Of a stretch of DNA of 15,799 nucleotides, positions 8,816 to 15,799 are shown piece after piece. Positions within the stretch are counted from its first letter, which is position 1. The number at the start of each line of letters is the position of its first letter. The stretch lies in assembly GCA_024741835.1 (NCBI GenBank), contig JAENRP010000597.1:1-15799 (forward strand), read 5' to 3'. The DNA is from Diplocarpon mali (lineage: Eukaryota > Ascomycota > Leotiomycetes > Helotiales > Drepanopezizaceae). Both the position numbers and the translations under genes were made by a program. The notes below the pieces were generated by a model. That model made no database searches. It had not been told where the DNA came from and saw nothing but the letters and a program-made list of their open reading frames with translations.

Positions 8816-11004
8816 ATGGGTACCATAGACCTTGACCAAGAGCTCCGGCCTCGCAAACAACAGCGGGTTGAGGGCGCCGGTGGAAAGATTCACATCGATG
8901 AGGCCAACCTGATGGACAACTGGCTTATCTCTTCTCGTGAGACTGGCAAGCAACGCACCTCAGCGGACACCAGAGATCAACAGGCGTGGAAGGCTAGACG
9001 AGCCCTACATCCAATGCCAAAGGGTCAGATAGAATGGTGGTGGCACTACTCTGAGGATGGGAAGCAGCGAACGTGGGCTCCTGGTCGGCTTGATCGCACG
9101 AAATCTATTTTGACTCGGGACACGAGTGGGTTGTCTCGGTCAGCAGAACGCAAATGTACTTTTCCTTCGGAGTTCGGTGACCAAAAGATCTCTTGCGTCT
9201 ACCGAGACTACTGGGTCAGCGGTGATACGCAGAGATTTATGGATACAATCTATACGCATGTGATCCACTCTCCAAGTATGGGCTGATGATGCTGATAGCT
9301 CCTGCAGACAACATGCCAAGGATGGAATGATACCCGAGCAGAATGTGTGGGATATATTTGCATGCTTGGTCTCAGAGCTGGTCCCAGCAGTATGTGTCGA
9401 TGTTTCCTGAGATCGTAGAGTGTACTGATGATACTCTCTTCCAGGGAAATTCCGGGCCAGAAATACCTGCTTTTTTGATCGAATCACCCAATATGATATG
9501 GCAAGTTGGCAAATGTATGCTTCAAATTCTCACCCGTGGGCGTTTTTGGAATGAGGTCTCAAATACTCTGTCTCCAACGGATGATGGCGAGAAATTCGGA
9601 TCTTTCAAGAAGGCTAAGCTCCAAGCGAAGTACAGCAGAAGCCTGATGAAACATATTCTGGGATGTTTGTCGTTCGTGGAATACCAGCGCTTTACCAGAG
9701 CGAACTTGATGGACCACTTCCGGAAGGTCTGTGCTGTTTATTCCGGTACTTATGTTCCCGAACTCGAGAAAGACAGCCTGGATGGCCCGTATCATTCAAA
9801 ACCCGGTCTGAAGATCCCACAGGGCCTTACACAAGCTGAGGGTCAATTCTATGAAGGTCTGGTGCAGGTACTCAAGAAACGACAAGCCAGTACCTCGAAG
9901 GATGGCGTTGACAGGACACCCCGTATTGTTACCATCACAGACCTCGCAAAAGACTACGACGACCTCATGGCATTGATGTGCTTAAAGGAGTTACATCGGA
10001 TGGGCATCGTACAGCTCGAGGGGTTTGTGGCGAATCTAATGCCAGCCAAGCGGAGAGCGCTGTTTGGCAGAGGTGCGCTAGACTCTCTCGGCCTTTCAGA
10101 GATCCCTATTGGTGTTGGGAGTGTGGGAGATCCTCTGAGGGAACTTGATAGCTACTCGCACGAGTTCGATAATACCCAGAGGTTCGTCGCGCCCGACGAC
10201 ACCCCACTCGAGGAAGGGCAAAAGCTGCTCTCAGATATTTTTGAGAAGGCAGCACAAGAGAAAAAGAAGCTTACTGTCCTTACGATATCAAGTCTGATGG
10301 ACGCTGCGAGCTTCTCACAAACGAGGCCCGATCTGCTCAAACATAGCGTTGCAAATGTTATCCTCCAGGGTGGCTACCGTTTAGTTGGCGAGAAGCTAGT
10401 CCCCGACCCTGCAGCTGCCAACAACAGCTTCGACATGAAAGGCGCCGACGTATTTCACGAGTTTATGCAGGAGAACAAGACCCCTTCCACGGCCTGGACC
10501 AAGGTCGCCGCGAACGCCACACCCATCCTCAGCTCCCTCTTCGAGTTCCTCAAAGACACCGGGCACCCCTTGGGCCTCTACCTGCGCAGCGTTCAGACAA
10601 GTCAAGAAGTCACCTTCTACAACCGGTGCTGCAGCGGCGAGCCGTTCGCGCCTCACATGACGCAGGAGTGGGCCGTCAAGAACAAGACGACGTGGTTCGC
10701 CGCCGGCCACGAGCCCGACGAGCCGGTTCCCCTGGGAGAAGCTATGCTGCCATACTTCACCAAAGTCATCGGCTACGACGCTCTAGCTGTCGTCGGCGCC
10801 GCTGGCGAAGATTTCCTGGAGCACTTTGGCATCGTCAAGCCGCTGAAGAAGAGGCAGGACGCCGATCACCCACTGCATCGCCTTGTCGGTGTCCCGAGCA
10901 TGGACGGCCTTCCCGAGGAAGCGAATCTCGACGGGGAGGAGATGGGTGTAGCTATCTCGGCGCTGATGAAGGGGTCTATTCTAGCTTTCCAGCAGGGTCT
11001 GTGA
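8816..11004 (+). CDS. Nucleoside-hydrolase-like protein with unknown N-terminal region, three exons, about 693 aa
   Basis: The C-terminal half resembles inosine/uridine-preferring nucleoside hydrolases, which cleave ribonucleosides to base and ribose using Ca2+. Matches in order: ITDLAKDYDDLMAL (about 338-351) for the N-terminal Asp cluster; EIPIGVG; VLTISSLMDAASF; VILQGGYR (about 479-486); AANNSFDMKGADVF (about 498-511) for the EFN..xDPEAA substrate loop; and GYDALAVV (about 617-624) for the HDPLAVA metal motif. The second Asp of the DxD is Ala and the catalytic His is Tyr, so activity is doubtful. Residues 1-300 contain a Trp-rich stretch (GQIEWWWHYSEDGKQRTW) that I do not recognise. Exons: 8816-9255, 9308-9389, 9445-11004. 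Intron 2 (GTATGT...CTTCCAG, 55 nt) is solid; intron 1 needs a GC donor or another solution. ATG 8816 has an ideal context. The ATG at 9343 is out of frame with exon 2 and not the start. Family call fairly sure; substrate unknown. Confidence 0.72.
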
Positions 11005-11954
11005 GTCTGTGATTGTCCCTCCACAGGCATTGGACCTGGGTACGGGGTAGTGGGTGGGGGACTGGGTTCAGAGAATGGGCTCGCTGGTAGTGGTGTGAGG
11101 CTTTGAGCTGGTCTAGGTCGAGGGAGGTTCTGTCTGGCACCGGAAATGAGGTTTCTGGGCTGTGGGTCATTGAGGGGTACCTTGAGTATAGCTCGTTGTC
11201 TTTCATGTCCATCTTTCTGGAGTGAAGCCAAGTTCAGTGGAGCCTGATGTGTGGAGATTGACGTGCAGCCCCATTTTCGGCTTGTTGTTTTGATTTCCTC
11301 GCTCTTTCTACAGTGCCCGTGAACCGTCCGACGGCTTGACTGCGTCGGAGTTGTTTCAGCGTTTTTGGGTTTGGCGACTTGTACCAGCTAATTTTTACAT
11401 TTCCCGTTCCCCATCTCCACTCAGCAGTTCCCGGTCGGTAGTTCCCAATCCGCAACCCGACACCACATTCTCTGCGCAAAAGAAAGCCGGCTGCTCCTCT
11501 CACCCCCTGCTTCCGACCTGTCCTGGCCTCTCGCTCTCCACCACGGGTTTTCAATGGCCCCTCTCCCTCTCCTCCCTCTTCTCGGAGTCGGGAAAAATGG
11601 CAACGGGCAACAGGCGCAGGGCACTCTGGATTCCTCACAGACGACGAGCGAGAACGGGGGTGGGAAGAGCGAGCGGTTCGCTGCTCGGTGCGCGGTGGGG
11701 GAGGACGCTCTGGGCGAGAGGAGGTGCGGTGGGGTCCCAAACTCCTAGGGGGGAGGCGGAGCGATGCAGAGCGCCGTATGGTTGTATCGTGTGCTCTGGA
11801 TACATCCGGGCGCCCTCTCTCAGGCGACGCTAAGCTCAGAGGGCATTTGGAAGTGACCTAGTTACCGGACTTTCGACATGAGGTATGGATGTTCTTCTCG
11901 CATCCGGCTCGCGATCCGAGATGTTCTTGTGTATTGATTCATCTTCCCGCTACT
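11005..11954. other. Convergent 3' intergenic region, no gene seen
   Basis: This 950-base stretch lies between the stop codons of two converging genes and should hold both 3' UTRs. The open frames in it are Arg/Ser/Pro-rich and biased, on both strands, and I do not support any. A CT-rich stretch runs about 11500-11590. A 7-bp inverted repeat (gccctct near 11812 with agagggc near 11838) could form a hairpin just past the stop of the membrane-protein gene. Confidence 0.55.
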
Positions 11955-13159
11955 CTACACCGATTCTTGCGGCCTGAACGCCGTCTCGGTCCTGGCAGCC
12001 ATCCCCCCTCCCCCCCTCTCCTCATCATCACCACCCGGCAGCCTCACGAGATCCCCACTGCCGCGGGTCAGCAGCAGCGTCTCGTGCGCCTCGCTCCCCA
12101 GCCCGCTCAGCGCGAGCAGCTCTGGCCGGGCCTGAGCCCTCGGGTCCGCCGCCGACCCGTTCGAGGCACCGCCTGGCGTCGAGGCGCTCGACGACGACCC
12201 GTACTTGCGGCGGATGGTGGACGCCGTCGTGCCCGCGCGCTTGAGGAGCGGCTTCAGGGTCGGGAGGCAGGCGCACACGATCGCCGTGCCGATGTGGACC
12301 GCGGACCAGAGCTCCGCGCGGGCGAAAGCCACGTTCTGGCTGCCGGGTCGGTAGCCGACGATCACGCGGACCAGACCGGTTACTATGACGCTTCGCGCGG
12401 GTCAGTCCTCTCTGTGTGCGGGAGGGCGGTTGAGGTGAGGTGGCTTACAAGCCTCCCAGCGCGAAGATACCCAGGACGAGGATCTTCTGCTGGCGGGAGA
12501 GGTGCAGGCCGAGAATCATGGGCACGGGGAGGAGCAGGAGCATGGTATCGATGACGATCTCGACGGCGCCCATGCACATCCAGTAGACGTTGAAGTCGAA
12601 GCAGTACCCGCCGACCGCGGGGCCCTCCCAGAAGCGGCGGAAGGGGAGGCAGGAGACGATGGTCAGGACGCTGCCGACGAGCCACCAGGCGATGACCAGG
12701 GCGCCGACGACCTGGGACCGGACGAAGAACTCGTCGATGGGGAAGAGGCGGCGGTACATGTAGAGGATGGAGACCTTGATGGCGGTGACGATGGAGAAGT
12801 AGAGCGTGGCTGCGATGAAGGATGTCTTGAGGTAGGTGGCGTGGAGGGAGTACTGGAACCCAGGGTCGTCTCTGTTGATGTTCTCGCCGCCGTCGGGATC
12901 CTCGCGCACGCCTGGAAGCGAGATCAGCCTTTTGCTTTCAGCCTTGGATTTTTCACGAGAGAGGTCCACCGTAGAGAAGAATCACGCCAGTCAGGAGCAT
13001 CAGTAGAAAGCCCGCTAAGATCCACCACTCATCCGCCTCGAACCTTATCTTCATGACGCGCCGAGAGTAGAAACGCAAGACGACGGCGACAAAGGCGAGA
13101 GCAGAGACGATAGCCGATGCCGTCGTCGTGGCCTTTGCCTGAGCATTGAGCTCTCCCAT
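11955..13159 (-). CDS. Rhodopsin-like (fungal) integral membrane protein, three exons, 362 aa
   Basis: This belongs to the large fungal family of seven-helix 'rhodopsin domain' plasma-membrane proteins, most of unknown function; some resemble GPCR-like sensors. Minus-strand exons are 13159-12970, 12911-12449 and 12390-11955. Both introns are 58 nt: GTGGAC...TTCCAG (CTGAT branch) and GTAAGC...GCGAAG (CTGAC branch). Hydrophobic segments lie at about 14-31, 45-63, 95-118, 131-150, 173-199, 207-231 and 246-267. Hallmarks are EADEWWILAGF after helix 1, SILYMYRRLFP after helix 3, FWEG..GGYCFDFNVYW before helix 5, and WSAVHIGTAIVCACLPTLKP in helix 7, where a Glu common in the family is His. The tail from about 270 is Ser/Gly/Arg-rich and presumably cytoplasmic. 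The ATG at 13159 sits in GCCATGG; an upstream in-frame TTG is not needed. It is divergent from the monooxygenase, 927 bases apart. Confidence 0.9.
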
Positions 13160-13375
13160 GGCCAAAGGAGTGCAGCGCCAGACGGAGGGTGGGCTGCGGG
13201 TGGTACAAGCCCTATGAGAGATGGGCGGGAGACGGGAGGAGAGAAGGGCTATAACAGCCTCTTATGCCAGCCACCTGAAGCCGTACAACCCACCATCGTG
13301 AAGCTGAAGTGTGACGATGGCTGAGAGCGAGGAGGCCCCCGGGCGGCAGAGAGCATCGTGTGCAGGATCAGGGGG

Positions 13376-13480
13376 CCGTGAGGGACGGTGGGCTGTGGGC
13401 TGTGGGCCAGGGCGAGTGAGGGCGAGGAGTGAGGGCGAGGAAGTGAGGGCGAGGGCTGAGCGCGAGGGCTGAGGGCGAAA
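13376..13480. repeat. Degenerate G/A-rich minisatellite (GTGGGCT and GAGGGCGAG units)
   Basis: Short units of GTGGGCTGTGGGC type pass into repeated AGTGAGGGCGAGG and GCGAGGGCTGAG units of about 10-14 bases with substitutions. It lies about 220-320 bases upstream of the membrane-protein start codon, inside its likely promoter. Confidence 0.7.
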
Positions 13481-13880
13481 AGGGGGGAGGTGGGGGCGAG
13501 GAGCGACGAGGAACGAGGAGATACAAGCAAGGCTGAATCGTGGAGGAGGCTCTGAGAGAGTCTGAGAGTCTGAGATGAGATGACATGATATAAACTCTGG
13601 AAGATGGAAAGCCTCAACGTGTGGCAAGAGGCTATGGTCGGAAAGGATTCGACGAGCTACGAGGTTGAGCTTCGACGTGCGACCTGAGATGCCGGGCTCA
13701 CGTCGGTGTTGATGTGGTGTTGATGTCGCGTTGCTGTTGTGTCGTCATGCAGGCCCCTTTCTGAATAGGCGAGGTGCCGCGAAGCGAGAGAAGGCAGCAC
13801 CCGCTCCGCCCCGCGCCGCCAAGGTCTTGTCGTACAACTTTATTTTTATCCCACCTCGCTGTTCCCTTCACTGCACACCA

Positions 13881-13922
13881 CTCATTTCACCTCAACTCAT
13901 CTCACCTCAACTCATCTCACCT
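13881..13922. repeat. 15-bp tandem repeat (ctcatctcacctcaa), nearly 3 copies
   Basis: Copies are at 13881-13895 (one T for C), 13896-13910 and 13911-13922 (incomplete). The array sits about 165-205 bases upstream of the monooxygenase ATG, in the C/T-rich tract where fungal transcription starts often occur, so it may lie in the promoter or 5' UTR. Confidence 0.85.
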
Positions 13923-14086
13923 GCAGTGGGAACTGAAGCAGCTGTGTCTGGAGGTTGTCTCGTTTGACCTTGGGCGCTCGCATGACTACGACAGCAACCC
14001 CGCCTCTGTCTTCCTCTCCTTCCAACTCGTCGTCTGTGGTGTGGGCGTCGGCGTGAAGTTCCAAACAAACAAAACCGCAATCAACG

Positions 14087-15600
14087 ATGGCGTCGCCATC
14101 GCCCTTGGACGTGGCTCTCCCCAAGGCGCCTATGAACATCATCATCGTAAGTCATACCTGACATCCCTCAGCGGCCTTTTGCTGCGCGTCCAACGCGGTA
14201 ATGACAGTCAAAACGATAGATCGGCGGCTCCAACACGGGCCTGATGAACGGCATCGTCCTCAAGCGTCTGGGCCACAACGTCCGCATCCTCGAGCAGAAC
14301 ACACAGTCCGAGCGAGCCGACCTCGCGGCCGGCATCACCACCTACCCAGAGTTCGAGGAGTTTATGAAGGTGCACGACCAGACCGGGGAGCCTTGGTCCG
14401 TCCACAGCCCGGCCATCCAGTGGCTCAATAAGGATGCTGGCGTCACTCGTCGTCTGAACAAACCGCTTCAGATGACTTCCTGGAGCGTCATCTACTACCG
14501 TCTCCGCGCCAACTTCGACGGGCTCGCGAGCGGTTTCTGTGCGAAGCCCCCCGCGGCCGGCGAGCACGACGGCTCTGCCATCTTCGACCTGGGAAAGCAG
14601 GTGACCAGGCTCTCGGTGGATGGGGGGGTGCGCGTGGAGTATACCGACCTGGCCGATGGCGACAAGCCCGCCGAGGTCACTGCCGACATGGTCATCCTCG
14701 CCGACGGTGCCAACTCCCGCCTCCGCCACGCTCTCTTCCCCGAGGTCGAGCGTCGCTATGCTGGCTACGTCGCGTTCCGAGGAACGGTTCCCGAGTCGGA
14801 AGTCTCGGAGGAGACCAAGAAAGCTTTCGACCCCAACCTCACGTACTTCTGCTTCAAGGGGAAGTACATCCTCCTGTACGTACCGGCCCAGCGCCTCCGC
14901 CTTCCACCCTCCCCGGTGCTGACCGATGACCAGGTACATCATCCCCGGCGCCGACGGCTCCCTCGCGCCGGGCCACCGCCGCTACAACTGGGTCTGGTAC
15001 CACCCGATCGCCGCCCGATCCCAGTCCTTCACCGACATCATGACCGACGCGTCGGGCGCCGTGCACCGCAACACGCTCCCGGCCGGCAGCATGAACCCGC
15101 GCGCGTGGGAGAACTACAAGACCATCGCCCGCCTCCAGATGTGCGCCCCCTTCGCCGAGGTCGTGCAGAAGACCAGCCAGCCCTTCGTCACGGCCATCAG
15201 CGACCTCGCCTGCCCGCGCGCCGTCGCTCTCGGCGGCAAGGCCCTCATCGCCGGCGAGGCCCTGAACCTCGTGCGCCCGCACATGGCGCTCAGCACGACG
15301 GCCAGCGCCGCGCAGGCGCTGCTGCTCGGGCAGGCCTTCGGCGGCGCCCTCACGCTGCGCGAGTGGGAGAGGCGCGTCCTGTACGACGGCCAGCTCAGCG
15401 CGCTCAAGACCAACGCCTTTGGCACCTTCTTTCTCTACGGCTTCCTGACGGCCGCCGGCTGGGTCGGGAGGCTGCTCTTCGCCGTGGTGCGCGGCAGCCT
15501 GCCCCGCGGGGCGCTCCCGGACTCATCCTCGGGCCCTGCGGAGGTGGGGGCGGATGCCGAGGGCAAGGGGGAGCGCACAGGCAAGGCGAAGACGGCATAG
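14087..15600 (+). CDS. FAD-dependent monooxygenase (aromatic hydroxylase-like), three exons, 460 aa
   Basis: This is a group A flavoprotein monooxygenase related to salicylate and 2,6-dihydroxypyridine hydroxylases, which use NAD(P)H and O2 to hydroxylate small substrates. Exons: 14087-14146, 14220-14875, 14934-15600. Introns are GTAAGT...GATAG (73 nt) and GTACGT...GACCAG (58 nt). Splicing builds the Rossmann start MNIIIIGGSNTGL (GGSNTG about 22-27) with Glu45 closing the ADP-binding fold, the DG motif VILADGANSRLR (about 178-189), YIIPGADGS and NWVWYHP across the second junction, and a C-terminal FAD region KALIAGEALNLVRPHMAL (about 342-359). Here the usual Gly-Asp is Gly-Glu (E347) while RPH is kept. 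A hydrophobic stretch at about 402-422 may touch a membrane; the charged tail is variable. The upstream 20-residue extension uses a well-placed ATG (A at -3). The substrate cannot be inferred. Confidence 0.9.
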
Positions 15601-15618
15601 GTTCTTGGGAGGTTCGGC

Positions 15619-15649
15619 TTCTCTCTCTCTCTCTTTGTTTCTCTCTCTT
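15619..15649. repeat. CT-dinucleotide tract in the monooxygenase 3' region
   Basis: A (CT)n run interrupted by TTTGTTT begins about 20 bases after the monooxygenase stop codon, probably within its 3' UTR. It is simple sequence. Confidence 0.75.
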
Positions 15650-15685
15650 CGGTCCAGCGCGCTAGATACCTCTTTGCTATGCCAG

Positions 15686-15799
15686 TTTAGATGTTGGGTG
15701 TTTGGACGTTTAATTGTCTAGATGTTTGGGTATTTAGATGCTTAGATGTTTGAATGTTTGGGCGTTTAGTACCTAGATGCCTAGATGTTTAGATGTTTA
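15686..15799. repeat. Degenerate TAGATGTTT(GGG) repeat array, runs off the window
   Basis: TAGATG recurs at about 15688, 15718, 15735, 15743, 15774, 15782 and 15790, mostly followed by TTT or TTTGGG, with variants such as TGGACGTTTA and TGAATGTTTG. It starts about 85 bases after the monooxygenase stop codon and continues past the window edge, so its full size is unknown. The unit is not the TTAGGG telomere repeat. Confidence 0.75.

Larger units (their letters stand above)
13160..14086. promoter_or_regulatory. Divergent intergenic/promoter region with purine- and pyrimidine-rich repeats
   Basis: This 927-base region separates the start codons of the membrane-protein and monooxygenase genes and must carry both promoters. 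The part from about 13370 to 13500 is a G/A-rich degenerate repeat (GTGGGCT, then GAGGGCGAG-type units). The part from about 13800 to 13925 is C/T-rich and includes a 15-bp tandem repeat. This asymmetry gives long but meaningless open frames (Ser/Pro/Leu-rich on the minus strand). No regulatory site for a named factor was identified. Confidence 0.55.

Noticed and set aside
9343..11004. A 553-aa protein starting at the ATG at 9343
   Set aside because: The first part (to 9444) is the wrong frame of exon 2 plus intron 2. A GTATGT donor at 9390 and a TTCCAG acceptor at 9444 give the correct join into GNSGPEIPAF.
12502..13056. An Asp/Glu/Val-rich 184-aa + strand frame
   Set aside because: It is the antisense of the membrane-protein helices and crosses one of its introns. 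Its acidic composition is an artefact.
13160..13165. Start of the membrane protein at TTG 13165
   Set aside because: TTG initiation is not expected for a fungal nuclear gene. An ATG in a GCCATGG context lies two codons downstream.
13881..13922. CRISPR-like or phage-type repeat
   Set aside because: It is a 15-bp contiguous tandem repeat without spacers, in a eukaryotic promoter region.
14208..14942. A 244-aa minus-strand frame
   Set aside because: It is the antisense shadow of the GC-rich monooxygenase exon 2, spans an intron boundary, and has no recognisable family features.
15686..15799. Telomeric or subtelomeric repeat
   Set aside because: The unit is TAGATGTTT-like and degenerate, not TTAGGG.

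Overview
This window looks like nuclear DNA of a filamentous ascomycete (Pezizomycotina). The evidence is short introns of 43-105 nt with fungal splice signals, an A-at-minus-3/G-at-plus-4 start context at several genes, and family content typical of these fungi: a fungal rhodopsin-like membrane protein, an FAD monooxygenase, CSN2 and Cwc25. I cannot name a genus from the sequence alone.

Layout. 1-2567: no convincing gene. It is GC- and pyrimidine-rich on the + strand, with many short tandem repeats. 2568-4153 (-): COP9 signalosome subunit 2 in three exons. 4154-4538: a compact bidirectional promoter with a duplicated CCAAT-box motif. 4539-5882 (+): splicing factor Cwc25, one exon with an Arg/Ser-rich tail. 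5883-8815: about 2.9 kb without a confident gene, but with exon-like segments bounded by good splice signals (best candidate 6539-6868) and possible coding remnants. 8816-11004 (+): a three-exon gene for a divergent nucleoside-hydrolase-like protein with an unrecognised N-terminal half; its first intron seems to need a GC donor. 11005-11954: convergent 3' intergenic region. 11955-13159 (-): a seven-helix rhodopsin-like integral membrane protein in three exons. 13160-14086: divergent intergenic region with tandem repeats. 14087-15600 (+): FAD-dependent monooxygenase in three exons. 15601-15799: 3' region with a CT tract and a degenerate TAGATGTTT repeat running off the window end.

How the genes relate. 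CSN2 and Cwc25 are conserved housekeeping genes sharing one promoter region: CSN2 acts in deneddylation of cullin-RING ligases and Cwc25 in the first catalytic step of splicing. The right half is accessory in character. The membrane protein and the monooxygenase are divergent and could share regulation, but no biosynthetic backbone enzyme is visible, so calling it a metabolite cluster would be speculation. The most unusual items are the nucleoside-hydrolase-like protein, which has lost some canonical residues, its probable non-canonical intron, and a candidate cryptic spliced gene in the central gap. Several of the longest uninterrupted reading frames begin inside introns or in the wrong frame; the spliced models given here correct this.
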